Under the pieces are notes generated by a model. The model was not told where the DNA came from and did not search any database. It worked only from the letters and a program-made list of their open reading frames with translations. From assembly GCA_027475525.1 (NCBI GenBank), contig JAMWFC010000049.1:311297-375296 (forward strand): a stretch of DNA of 64,000 nt. The letters are read 5' to 3'. This document shows positions 1 to 9,597 of this stretch, piece after piece. This stretch comes from Macrolepiota albuminosa. Its lineage: Eukaryota; Basidiomycota; Agaricomycetes; Agaricales; Agaricaceae. The position numbers were made by a program, and so were the translations under genes. Position 1 is the first letter of the stretch. Every line of letters begins with the position of its first letter.

Positions 1-1846
1 TACCGTACGGTCACGTCCACCGCTGACTACTTTGTCAGCAACAAAATCAACACAATATACCTCGTCCGTATGCCCTGGAAGATCTGTCTTGATCTTGTAG
101 GTCTTCAAATCCCAGATCTATCACCACCGGCATCAGTGACGACCCGCGTTCCAGAACACAATATTTACATACCTTGAGTGTACTGTCTTTACTGGCACTA
201 ACCAGCATTCTCGAGTCCGCACTCCACGCAAGGCGATACACCGCCCCAACATGGCCCCTCAATGTCGCAACAAACTTGCCTGTACGACCCTCCCACACGC
301 GTATACTGCTGTCCCAACCAGCTGACGCTGCCCAACGTCCATCTGGCGAGAAAGCCACATGAGAAACTTGTCTCTGATGTCCCGTCAATCGCGCAACGGG
401 CTTTTGCGATCCGGAGGAGCCGAAAGGTGACCAAAGGAAAAGTGTGTGGTCATCCGATCCTGAAATTAGGATCTCTGGTGTTGTTGCAAGAAGTTTGTCA
501 TAACGCGCTTTGGAGAGCTCCTGGGCTACACAGTGGATAAATCGTGAGGTGATGTCAGAGGAGAAGAAGCGCACCGTGTTCGTCTGAAGTAGGCTTTTTG
601 CCTGTGTGATCGAACGGGCCTGTTCGTAGGACAAAGTCGGTATTGAGGGCCAAGGTTGTGACCCAATGCGCATGATCCTTCAGTGTGCGCATAGCTCGCC
701 CCTGTAATGGATTGGATTTATGAATATAACGAGTTCGAAGGACAAGGGCTACTCACGGTTTCCGCGTCCCATATCCGCACAGTACGATCACTGCTTGCCG
801 TATACAGCACGCCTTTTGGTCCTCCAGCACCACCCCATTTTACAACGTTGACACTAGCAGAATGTCCACCAAGTGTGAACTCCGTTCTCCGCGTCAATGT
901 CGACCATACACGAACGGTACCATCCTTTGACGACGATGCAAGGCGGGGAGATGAAGGATTTCTGCAGTACTTTTAGCGAGCTGTAGAGGGCATGTGAAAA
1001 ATCAGCACACATATGTATTGGTTCCCAGGAGAGCGACGTAATCCATTTTGAATGGCCCTTCATAGCTTCCCCTATGGGTTTTCCAGTTTTTGGATCCCAG
1101 AGTCGTACGTGCCCATCATGGCCACCAGTCGCGAGCTTCCGCTCCATTGCTTCCCATTCAACACAGAGCACCCACCCTACGTGTCCTGAGAGGACATGTG
1201 AGGGTGTTTCTGTGTTGAGATCCCATAATCGCGCGTGAGTGTCCCCTGAACCCGTAGCGAGTAAGTTACCCGTCGGGGAGAATGAAGCACAAAGGATGGG
1301 TGATGAATGACCTGTGAAAGTCTGATAAGATCATTCTCCGAGAATTCCAACAAGCTGGCTGGCGCACCAGATAACGTTGAAGAACACCGCGTCGCAGGCC
1401 GCACACGGAAAACGCTCTGCGGTGAACAATGGACAATAAACACGTCTTCTGGACTGAACGTATCAGAGGAATGGTTCAAAACATCGGCTTCTAGCGATTT
1501 TTGAATGACAATTCGCGTTGGGGCACCTGGTTTCGTGTCTGGACCTTCGGGGAGGGCGACATAGAATTGGAATGGAACAGGATCTTCGTCCTTGAAGTCT
1601 AATGTCAACTCCGAGTTAAAAACATCTAAGAAGGCTTACTTGGGTGGACAATCTATTCAAAAGAACCTCTAATCCTTCTCTGGAAGTGTTTGCAGGGAGA
1701 TTGACCGCAGGTGCAAGAGATCGGCCATCGTCTTCGGACACGAACTGAACCACGATGTTCTGGGATGGTTTTGGAGCTTCGGGCTCTGGTTCTGGCACGC
1801 CTTGGTATATCTTTTGCCGTTTTGGCGGCGGTAATCTTGTCGCCAT
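1..1846 (-). CDS. RSA4: Rsa4/Notchless ribosome-assembly WD40 protein (3' end outside window)
   Basis: In the family this nucleolar protein sits on pre-60S particles and is the substrate of the AAA+ ATPase Rea1/Mdn1, which removes it during large-subunit maturation. The N-terminus (from the ATG at 1846, first residues MATRLPPPKRQK) is followed by the ubiquitin-like NLE domain, which reads on into the next exon up to VFRVRPATRCSSTLSG, the family hallmark leading into the propeller. WD repeats follow in order (LWDLNT, LWDPKT, RIWDAET, LFLWSPFG, VWEGRT, IWDLKT). At least five introns are visible; the last one checked is 118-172, joining STLK to IWDLKTYK. The final blade is open at the window edge with SGGRDRTV, so only the last few residues are missing. 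Order and spacing of blades match the family; no damage seen. Confidence 0.93.
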
Positions 1847-2206
1847 TGTTAGATGAGAAAGTAAATAAAAAGCAAAAGATATCAAAAAAGTTGCCGCACG
1901 TGGTTGAGAACGGCCCGGACTCGATACTGTTGAAATGATACAATGATAATTTCCAAAAGATTGGTAGCTTTCACTGGGCTGTTTCGAATAGAATAACGTT
2001 GGCACACGCAGACTCGGATGGCTTCCAAGTGGTGTCAAAGTGGATGTTGTTTTTCGCTAACACGTCGAGTAATTTTAGGGGCGCTATCAGAATGCCTCAA
2101 GAGACAAAGCTTAGGAGGACGGAATGCAAGTAAAAACATGTATTAAGATTCAGCAGTAGATTAATATATAGTACAATTATTTTGAGTTTATGACAAACAA
2201 GTTCCT
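1847..2206. other. Intergenic, RSA4 5' side to C2H2 gene 3' end
   Basis: A 360 bp spacer that must hold the RSA4 promoter and the terminator of the zinc-finger gene. It is AT-rich near 2130-2190. No further gene or clear motif was seen. Confidence 0.5.
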
Positions 2207-3470
2207 TTAGGAAGGGTCACAGATTTTTGACCTTTTATGCCTCTTCAAGGCATCGCGCCGACTAAGAGACGCGCCACAACGCTCACACTGATACGAAGCT
2301 TTCCCATGACTCCGGATGTGTCTTATGAAGTCGGTCGCTGACTTGCGGCTGATTTTGACTTCATGACAGAGTGGGCACTTGAAACCATAGCTCTTGCTGT
2401 GTAAGACATGATAGGCGACGATTTCAGCAGAAACTTTCTCGTTCTGTTCAAGGCGGCGGCGTTTCCCTGTTTGCGTTTTCTTTTGAGGTTGCGATGCTAG
2501 CGAAGACGTTCTTTGTCCTGTCTGTCTTGTCAAATCGTCGACCTTGCGTTTAAGATTTTGACGACGTGGAACGTGTGCCGTCAGGGAGGAGTACTTCACG
2601 TCGTGTATGCCCCTTGTTATGTCGTGTGGCGAGATATACAGGTCCGCTTCCAGAGGTTTGCTTGTAGGAATGTATTGAGCTGACATAGTGGCCTTGAGCT
2701 TGGTAAATGGTCCAGGTTGCGCATCGCCAGTGTGTGAAAGCGAAGGAAGATAATAAAGCTTGTCTACATCCGTCGAGTCGTTTGTATGCGAAGTCGCCTC
2801 TTCCTCAATGTTGCGAAAGGTGTGCGTTTTAACCCTAGTGCCTTTCATGCGCTTTGAGTTTCGATAATCTGTGTCAAAGTGTAAGGAAGATGCGGATGAG
2901 AGATACTCGTTGACCTCATATTTGACCTGTCTGTCGAATTCGGGCGGATTCGAGAGTTGTTTCAGACACGACGAGCTCGAGGTCGACATCGGAAGATACG
3001 GCTGAGAAGAGTAATCTGGGTGCGTCAATCTCGTGTCGTGGCTACTTGAAGGTTCAGGGGATTCGATGAAATATTCATAGATTGCAGCGTATTCTTCATC
3101 AGATATTCTGTGGGTACAAATTTGAAAAGGTATCACTGTATGCCAAGCAAAAGGATATGCACGTAGCTGAGCTCGGGAGTGACGTCTGAACGGATATCGA
3201 TTGGACATTTGTCGCCAACGAAGAGGGCGTGGTATTTAACCCGGAATCTACATCGCATCCAAAGTCACGTATATATTGATAGGTAGCGGAGACCGAGCCA
3301 AAAGATGGCAAATTGGAATAAGAAGATAGTGAAAGAGATTCCTGGGGAACCAGAGCCATGGAGAAAGCATCCGAAAGTAACGAGTCATTGTCGGGATTGC
3401 CGGGGCTCATGGAGATGAGGAATTGACCATAGTCATAGAGTTCAAATGGAGACAAGTAGTCCGCGAACAT
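2207..3470 (-). CDS. C2H2 zinc-finger protein, putative DNA-binding
   Basis: Two exons. The ATG at 3470 opens MFADYLSPFELYDYG, and an intron at about 3107-3160 joins LPSSAT in frame to ISDEEYAAIYEYF. The long middle part is low in structure and rich in Ser/Thr with basic patches (KRMKG, GKRRRLEQ) that could be nuclear localisation signals. The C-terminus holds two C2H2 fingers: CPLCHEV...FIRHIRSHG and CERCGASLSRRDALKRHKRSKIC, the second ending H-x5-C, a common fungal variant. Fungal proteins of this build are usually transcription factors; the target is unknown. The ATG lies only 25 bp from the left end of the Ngaro-type element at 3496, so its native promoter has been displaced by about 9.6 kb. 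Confidence 0.75.
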
Positions 3471-3495
3471 GTCCAAGCAAGGGAACAAAAAGTGA

Positions 3496-3803
3496 TAATG
3501 GATCGGGCAAGTGAGTGATGGGGGTTGCCCGGGGTTAATTCGAGCGATTAGATTAGATTCCTTCACCTCGTCACATTTGCACATACAACCCTGGCCACTG
3601 GCCACTCTTCCCTTTGGCCACTCCTCCCTTTGTCTCGCCGCCACCATTGTTACATCCCACTTATAAGCCTGCGAGCGCAAACATGAAGACTCCGTCGTCT
3701 CACACTGCGCTCGCAGGTAAGTTATTACTTACTCACGGTATCTCAGTCGTCTCACACTGCGCTCGCAGCGCCGCCCACAAACTACGTCACGCGTCTTTTT
3801 CGC
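3496..3803 (+). repeat. Split direct repeat A1
   Basis: 308 bp that recur at 12511-12818, offset 9015. Contains a 7-bp inverted repeat near the end (CGGGCAA 3504-3510, TTGCCCG 3525-3531). An 11-mer TGCGCTCGCAG occurs twice direct (3706-3716, 3758-3768) and once inverted (3669-3679). A GTAAGT/ACTTAC palindrome lies at 3717-3732. Now also the upstream region of the C2H2 gene. Confidence 0.93.
3504..3531. promoter_or_regulatory. Subterminal inverted repeat, candidate recombinase core site
   Basis: CGGGCAA and TTGCCCG form perfect 7-bp arms with a 14-nt spacer, beginning 5 nt inside the TAA at the element end. The same arms recur in A2 at 12519-12546. Such arms next to the crossover trinucleotide are what a tyrosine recombinase would bind; binding is inferred. 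Confidence 0.4.
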
Positions 3804-3822
3804 GTTTCCGATCTGATCTAAA

Positions 3823-3842
3823 GCACGAGCACTTGCTCGTGC
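3823..3842 (+). promoter_or_regulatory. Perfect hairpin directly before the Ngaro gag ATG
   Basis: GCACGAGC (3823-3830), loop ACTT, GCTCGTGC (3835-3842), with the ATG at 3843-3845 following without a gap. A stem this stable at the start codon could slow scanning or start recognition. Function is inferred. Confidence 0.5.
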
Positions 3843-3870
3843 ATGCCCTCTCAACCTCCCAGAGCTCCGG

Positions 3871-3874
3871 ACGG
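3871..3874 (+). repeat. 4-bp target-site duplication (left ACGG)
   Basis: ACGG abuts the TG of the 5' LTR and recurs at 8640-8643 after the CA of the 3' LTR. Confidence 0.8.
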
Positions 3875-4948
3875 TGATGAGCTCCCATTATAGATGACCA
3901 CAGATAGCACCAACACAAGCACCTCACATTGGCACACTGGGACCACCAGGAGCGGCACGTCTTAGCGCTCCAGAGGCTAATTTTTGCATATTTTTATGTT
4001 AATAACTCGCAGCTGGAGCCTCTAATTACTCCAGGACCACTCTTTATGGCACCATCTATTCTTAGCACTCCTCTTGACACCTTGCCGCACCTTGCCACTC
4101 ACCCTTCAGGGCCATACACGGACACAGACACTTGGCACCCATGATGCTCTTAGCCGGTGGCAGTAGGAATGATGAAGTATTTTATGACAGACAGCTTGGA
4201 GTTTCACCTTAGCACCTGACGTCGCTTAGCTTCTTGCCGACTCAGACTGACAGCATGATTGTGGACTTCTTCACCATATAGTTTAATTCAGGGCATTTAC
4301 TTACATATAAATACTTACTTTTTGTTAGTAGTACATAATCAATTTGGCAGTAGGGATTGTATCCCAACATTTTGGTCACCCTACGCAACAGACTACCTTT
4401 TTGTTGACCGTGTCGGCAAGGGGACTCTGCTTTAGTTCTCTCTCACCCTTTCTGTCTGCAATCTCTTAGTGTCTTGCAACTACGGCAAGGCATTTGCGCT
4501 TAGATCTGCTAAGCAATCTCGTCATTTTATCATCTCTTTTAGGTGCTAACACTTAGCGCCTCTTAGTGACCCCTTTACAGTGTCTCTTAGCGCCTTTCCT
4601 TGGCGACTCTCTCTCGCGCTCCTTAGCGCCTTTCCTTGGCGACTCTCTCTCGTGCTCCTTAGCGCCTTTCCTTGGCGACTCTCTCCCGCGCTCCTTAGCG
4701 CCTTTCCTTGGCGACTCTTTCCCGCGCCTCTTAGCACCTTTCATTGGTGATTTTTAGCATACTCTTGCCGCATTTTTGGGTCTTAAATAAGCGCCAATCA
4801 CCCCTTTTCCTTACCACCAACCTCTTGCCTACTGTGCGTTCTCTGGGACCTGTCCAGGACTCTCTCCCATACTTAGCGCGTCCAAAGCTATATTGACTAA
4901 GTAGCTGTACTAGTGATAGTGCACCTTAGCGCAATTTGGGCGTCATCA
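3875..4948 (+). repeat. 5' long terminal repeat
   Basis: Starts TGATGA and ends TCATCA, 1074 bp. It contains about 220 bp dense in CTTAGCG/CTTGGCG words and four 36-nt tandem units (4586-4729) followed by a decayed fifth. The 63-aa open frames in this part on both strands are by-products of the 36-nt periodicity, not genes. Confidence 0.93.
4586..4729 (+). repeat. Four 36-nt tandem units inside the LTR
   Basis: Each unit runs from CTTAGCGCCTTTCC through TTGGCGACTCT and a CT-rich end. The same block is in the 3' LTR at 8277-8420. There are no spacers, so this is a minisatellite. Confidence 0.85.
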
Positions 4949-4951
4949 AAT

Positions 4952-4969
4952 TGGAGCCCACCGCGAGGG
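4952..4969 (+). other. Primer-binding site of the LTR element
   Basis: TGGAGCCCACCGCGAG starts 3 nt after the 5' LTR. A start with TGG matches the CCA end of a tRNA; which tRNA cannot be decided here. Confidence 0.65.
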
Positions 4970-5171
4970 TTCTCTAGGGCAGCATTCCGCCAGAAACCCA
5001 CCTTTAAAAGGCAATCTTACCTCATTTTTCCAGTGCCTTGCCGCACTCCCCTTACAGTCAGAAACTACAAGACGCTTGCCACTAGCCAACTGTAGACGAT
5101 TATTTCTGATATACACTTGCCACTTGCCGTGGTCCCTTGCCAACTCTATTAATTCCCTTGCCACTCCCACT

Positions 5172-7172
5172 ATGAGCCAAGCACGACCCCTTCATATGCC
5201 CTTTCGAAATCACTTTGCTGCACCTAAATGGGATGAAACCCAACCACGCGAGTTACCACAGTACTTCCAAGAACTAGAGCTCCTTTTCCAGGATTGTGGT
5301 ATTACCGACTTTGCCCAAAGGAAGGATTACGCTATCCGTTATGTCTCCTATGACACGGCAGAATCTTGGACAGGTTTACCAGAATTCATCACCTTAGAGC
5401 CTGCGCTTGCCACCCCCCCAGTTCCCTTAGCACCTCGCCAACATAGCTATCAAGATTGGAAAACAGCAGTAATCAATTTATATCCTGGTGCAGAAGAATC
5501 TGCCCGTTACAGGCTTAGCGACCTCCAGCAGCTAGTGCAAGACACCTTTGCCACTAGCCTGCACACTCTTGGCACATTTTCTACCTATTACCGTGACTTC
5601 CAGCGCATCTCTAAATGGCTCCAGCAACATGGCAAACTTCACATAAATGAAGAGCGTCGCTTATTTCAGCAAGGTATTCCAACCTCCTTATGGACAAAAA
5701 TGGCACGTCGCCTAGAGATTCTCATGCCGACACACCATCCCGACGAGTTCTATGACATTGATCAGGTTTTTAAAGCAGGAAAATGGGTACTTGCCGGTAC
5801 AACCACTAGTGCCAACACTCTCAGTCCCCTTAGCACCTCCTATTCCCTTAGCACCTCTGAGCCTCTTAGCGCTCATTCTGAGGGTTTTTCTAGCGCTCCC
5901 ACGGTAATCCAAGCGCTAAGTGTTAGCGCCTCTGATGATTATAAAGACCTGGAAACTCGAGTTAATGCTGCCTTTGCCGCTGCCATGTCACCAATCGAAA
6001 ATAGGCTTGCCGCTGAATTGGCAAGTTACCAGCCCCAGTCGGAAGAACATATAGAGGAAATTTACTATTTTGGGCATGATCAGGACGCCAAGGAACCCCC
6101 TCAGCAGGAGTTTAGGGAACTAGCACGGCAGGAACGTATTGTGCAAATAGAGCAGGAACTGGCAAAGTTACGAGGAATTGCCGCACCAAAAACTACTCAG
6201 ACCCTTAGCGCCCCTTTGCCAACACTTAGCGCCACTTCTAGCGCGTCCAGCGCCAGCCTTAGCGCTGAATTTAGGGTGCCACTGGCGACGCAATCCATGG
6301 TTTTTCAATCCAAGCCTCAGAACACCTCTAACGTTAACTTAGCTCTTGCCGAGGCTGCCACTGCCGTACCCCTTAGCGCACCACCTAGCACTCATCCAGC
6401 AATGCTTAGCGCCTCTTCAATGCCTCCTAGCGCCTCCCTTGCCGCTCCTGTGAATGCTCAATCTGAAGTTCCCAACATTGCCGTCAATCTTGTTGTTATT
6501 GAGAACAGCTTCAGTGTTTCCCCTAGCGCACCTCTTGAATCCACCAGTTTACCCCCTAGCGCTCCACCAGATCTTGCCGCACCGCCTAGCACCTCCCTAG
6601 CCTTGCCTAGCGCCTCCCCAGAGTCTCTTAGCGCCTCCTGTGAAGACTCAGTCCTTTCCAATGTCAACTCTCGCACCATAACGTTAGCACCACCTACCAT
6701 GCCAGCACACAATAATCTGCCCACTAGCGACTTCCAGCCCTTAGCGCCAGCTCTTGGCGCTCCTCAGAAGCAGTATGGAGTAGACTCCTTGGCGACGTTG
6801 CAAATATTTGAGGTAGGAACTCAAGTTATTGATTATACTACAGCAACGCAAGTCACGGCAACAGTTGGAGACCTCTGCAGGATAGCTCCTAGCGCAAGCG
6901 CACCAACAGGCACTGTCTTAGCGCCTTCTGAGGATAAAGGCGCCACCATTAGCGCTACCTTTGGCGCTTCCAGCTTGGACAATAATCAGCACTACCATGA
7001 CCTTCCCGAACTGGCAGTTACTGGCGACGTTTCAACTTGTTGCCTCAATAGTTCCTCTACTGGCCCTTGCAGCACTACTCTTAGTGATCATAAAGCTTCT
7101 GAAGGACCGCTAAGGACCCCCAATAAGGTGCTAGTACCTGCACTTGCCGACGTTATTTCAGAAAATGGCTAA
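5172..7172 (+). CDS. gag: Gag-like protein of the LTR retrotransposon
   Basis: 666 codons from the ATG at 5172 (MSQARPLHMPFRNHF). The first ~230 residues are a helical retrotransposon Gag/capsid-like region (W-D-E at the start, FQELELLFQDCG, HSYQDWKTAVINLYPG, RLFQQGIPTSLW). From about residue 240 onward the protein is low-complexity, dominated by L-S-A/P-S-A-P repeats that follow the nucleotide word CTTAGCGCC or CCTAGCGCC. One helical island (about residues 260-350, ETRVNAAFAAAMS... and QEFRELARQERIVQIEQEL) looks like a coiled coil. I saw no CCHC knuckle and no enzymatic domain. The same words crowd the non-coding LTRs, so the repeats are probably selected at RNA or DNA level, not for the protein. 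Confidence 0.8.
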   Translation: MSQARPLHMPFRNHFAAPKWDETQPRELPQYFQELELLFQDCGITDFAQRKDYAIRYVSYDTAESWTGLPEFITLEPALATPPVPLAPRQHSYQDWKTAVINLYPGAEESARYRLSDLQQLVQDTFATSLHTLGTFSTYYRDFQRISKWLQQHGKLHINEERRLFQQGIPTSLWTKMARRLEILMPTHHPDEFYDIDQVFKAGKWVLAGTTTSANTLSPLSTSYSLSTSEPLSAHSEGFSSAPTVIQALSVSASDDYKDLETRVNAAFAAAMSPIENRLAAELASYQPQSEEHIEEIYYFGHDQDAKEPPQQEFRELARQERIVQIEQELAKLRGIAAPKTTQTLSAPLPTLSATSSASSASLSAEFRVPLATQSMVFQSKPQNTSNVNLALAEAATAVPLSAPPSTHPAMLSASSMPPSASLAAPVNAQSEVPNIAVNLVVIENSFSVSPSAPLESTSLPPSAPPDLAAPPSTSLALPSASPESLSASCEDSVLSNVNSRTITLAPPTMPAHNNLPTSDFQPLAPALGAPQKQYGVDSLATLQIFEVGTQVIDYTTATQVTATVGDLCRIAPSASAPTGTVLAPSEDKGATISATFGASSLDNNQHYHDLPELAVTGDVSTCCLNSSSTGPCSTTLSDHKASEGPLRTPNKVLVPALADVISENG

Positions 7173-7556
7173 AAGTACAAAAACATCAATACTTTGCTAA
7201 GTCGCCTTTCTTGAATCACCTTTTGTTAGCTTTCTTACTCTACATTCATAGACAATCTTTGTCACTACCTATACTAAAAATTGTCACCAAGATCACTACC
7301 ATTTTGTTACCTACTTGACCCTTGAGTTATTCGTCATTTTTGCACACTTTGTTATATTTTTCATTGATTCGTCACTCGTTTCATATTCTGGCTGCCGAGT
7401 TTCTAATGTTTTTAGCGCACCATACATTGCCGACATCGCCAGCACCCAGCATACCTTGGCACCTCCATCTCCTCCTTGCCGACTATGCATTCTCTTACCG
7501 ACTTTCAGATTAGCGACTCTCTGGAAAAGTGACTGAGGACAGTCAGGATTTCAGTT

Positions 7557-7565
7557 GGGGGGAGA
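7557..7565 (+). other. Polypurine tract of the LTR element
   Basis: GGGGGGAGA sits directly before the TG of the 3' LTR, where plus-strand DNA synthesis is primed. Confidence 0.75.
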
Positions 7566-8639
7566 TGATGAGCTCCCATTATAGATGACCACAGATAGCA
7601 CCAACACAAGCACCTCACATTGGCACACTGGGACCACCAGGAGCGGCACGTCTTAGCGCTCCAGAGGCTAATTTTTGCATATTTTTATGTTAATAACTCG
7701 CAGCTGGAGCCTCTAATTACTCCAGGACCACTCTTTATGGCACCATCTATTCTTAGCACTCCTCTTGACACCTTGCCGCACCTTGCCACTCACCCTTCAG
7801 GGCCATACACGGACACAGACACTTGGCACCCATGATGCTCTTAGCCGGTGGCAGTAGGAATGATGAAGTATTTTATGACAGACAGCTTGGAGTTTCACCT
7901 TAGCACCTGACGTCGCTTAGCTTCTTGCCGACTCAGACTGACAGCATGATTGTGGACTTCTTCACCATATAGTTTAATTCAGGGCATTTACTTACATATA
8001 AATACTTACTTTTTGTTAGTAGTACATAATCAATTTGGCAGTAGGGATTGTATCCCAACATTTTGGTCACCCTACGCAACAGACTACCTTTTTGTTGACC
8101 GTGTCGGCAAGGGGACTCTGCTTTAGTTCTCTCTCACCCTTTCTGTCTGCAATCTCTTAGTGTCTTGCAACTACGGCAAGGCATTTGCGCTTAGATCTGC
8201 TAAGCAATCTCGTCATTTTATCATCTCTTTTAGGTGCTAACACTTAGCGCCTCTTAGTGACCCCTTTACAGTGTCTCTTAGCGCCTTTCCTTGGCGACTC
8301 TCTCTCGCGCTCCTTAGCGCCTTTCCTTGGCGACTCTCTCTCGTGCTCCTTAGCGCCTTTCCTTGGCGACTCTCTCCCGCGCTCCTTAGCGCCTTTCCTT
8401 GGCGACTCTTTCCCGCGCCTCTTAGCACCTTTCATTGGTGATTTTTAGCATACTCTTGCCGCATTTTTGGGTCTTAAATAAGCGCCAATCACCCCTTTTC
8501 CTTACCACCAACCTCTTGCCTACTGTGCGTTCTCTGGGACCTGTCCAGGACTCTCTCCCATACTTAGCGCGTCCAAAGCTATATTGACTAAGTAGCTGTA
8601 CTAGTGATAGTGCATCTTAGCGCAATTTGGGCGTCATCA
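7566..8639 (+). repeat. 3' long terminal repeat
   Basis: 1074 bp, differing from the 5' LTR at one site found (8615 T against 4924 C). The 4-bp duplication ACGG follows at 8640-8643. Confidence 0.93.
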
Positions 8640-9529
8640 ACGGTCGGTTTGCTAGAACCACTCCGAGCCCTCCTGACAACGGCATGGCTTCCTCGGAGAC
8701 CGCCATCACAGACGAGCTCAGCAATCTTCGCGACTCCCACGCCGAACTTCGAAACATGATGCAGGATCTTTTAACAAGATTCAACACGGCGCCAGCCGCC
8801 GTGCCGCCGCCTCCAGCCGCGTCGGCGCTGCCTGCGGCGCCGCTGCCACCCGCAGGCGCGTTCGTCCCACCGATCGCCGGGCCCGGCCTCAACGGTGCGT
8901 CCTCTGCTGCTCCCCTTTCTCTTCGCTCTCGTTTCCCCGATGTCGACGCCGCGGTCATTGCGGCTATCATATCCCACGAGTTCAAGGCCGCGGATCTCCA
9001 CAAGCTCGACCCGTCGAACCGCGACAAGGAAACCGCCTACACGTTCAATGGCTCGACCAACCAGTTCGAAGTAAGCAACCGCTCGGCGAAGGAGTACAAA
9101 ACCCCATTCTCCGTCATTATCCCCCTCCAGTCCTATTTCGACATCCTGTCCTTCCACGTCAACGACGCCGCCGCCACTGGCGCCTTTTTTCGGTACACCG
9201 CCCACCTCGTGAAACTCGTGGCTGAGTACGAATGGGCGGCGGTATACGATTATCACGCCATATTCTTCAACCGTCGCCGCGCAGAGATGGCAGCAGGCGA
9301 CTACTCCCAATGGGGCCGGCGGGACAATGACCTCCTCTCCGAGCACGTCTACGCGCACCGCAAAACGGCGCCATCCAGGTCGAAAGCTTCGAAAAGCACC
9401 AGCAGCCCAAACGAGCCGTGCAGGAAGTTCAATGATGGGAGATGTCCGACCAGCCCGTGCCCGTGGGGCCGACCGCACACTTGCGCCACCTGTGGCAAGC
9501 CGGACCATGGCAAGCACCAGCACAAAGAT

Positions 9530-9597
9530 TAGCCAGGGGGCCGGGCGAGCCACTATCCCAGTGCCCTTCCGTCTCGCCCAGGCCAGCTCTCGGGCAC
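9530..9597 (+). promoter_or_regulatory. Candidate gag-pol stop-readthrough signal: UAG plus H-type pseudoknot
   Basis: TAG at 9530-9532 is the only stop between gag and pol, which share one frame. After a 6-nt spacer, stem 1 pairs 9539-9549 (GGCCGGGCGAG) with 9573-9584 (CTCGCCC-A-GGCC, one bulged A). Stem 2 pairs the loop segment GTGCCC (9561-9566) with GGGCAC (9592-9597). All listed pairs are Watson-Crick. A UAG followed closely by a pseudoknot is the arrangement of murine leukaemia virus gag-pol. Function here is inferred from sequence only; a stop created by point mutation is the alternative. Confidence 0.6.

Larger units (their letters stand above)
3875..8639 (+). mobile_element. Non-autonomous gag-only LTR retrotransposon, nested in Ngaro-type gag
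   Basis: Two 1074-bp LTRs (3875-4948, 7566-8639) begin TGATGA and end TCATCA. They are flanked by the 4-bp target duplication ACGG (3871-3874, 8640-8643). A primer-binding site follows the 5' LTR and a purine tract precedes the 3' LTR. The interior carries one ORF, Gag-like, with no protease, RT, RNase H or integrase, so it must borrow enzymes from a relative, presumably a Ty3/Gypsy-type element. I found one difference between the LTRs (C at 4924, T at 8615), which implies a very recent insertion, later than that of the Ngaro-type host. Confidence 0.92.
3843..9532 (+). pseudogene. gag: Ngaro-type gag, split by the LTR retrotransposon after codon 10
   Basis: The first 10 codons and 2 nt (3843-3874, starting MPSQPPRAPDG) are separated from the rest (8644-9532) by the 4765-bp LTR element plus its 4-bp ACGG duplication. 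Removing these leaves one open frame, seen because the 3' part reads in the same phase from 8644 through GRFARTTPSPPDNG to the internal ATG at 8684. The body is a Pro/Ala-rich stretch, then a helical capsid-like region, ending in a Cys/His cluster (CRKFNDGRC...CPWGRPHTCATCG) typical of nucleic-acid-binding Gag tails. It ends at a single TAG (9530-9532) in frame with pol. Translation could restart at 8684, but the element as a whole is probably disabled by the insertion. Confidence 0.8.

Noticed and set aside
4586..4729. 36-nt direct repeats as a CRISPR-like array
   Set aside because: The units touch each other with no spacers and lie inside a fungal LTR; they are a minisatellite.
4546..4757. 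63-codon frames in both LTRs on both strands
   Set aside because: They arise from the 36-nt periodicity (a multiple of 3) and are repeated exactly in the other LTR.
8771..9553. 260-codon minus-strand frame over the Ngaro-type gag
   Set aside because: Antisense shadow of GC-rich gag; the plus-strand frame has the Cys/His cluster.
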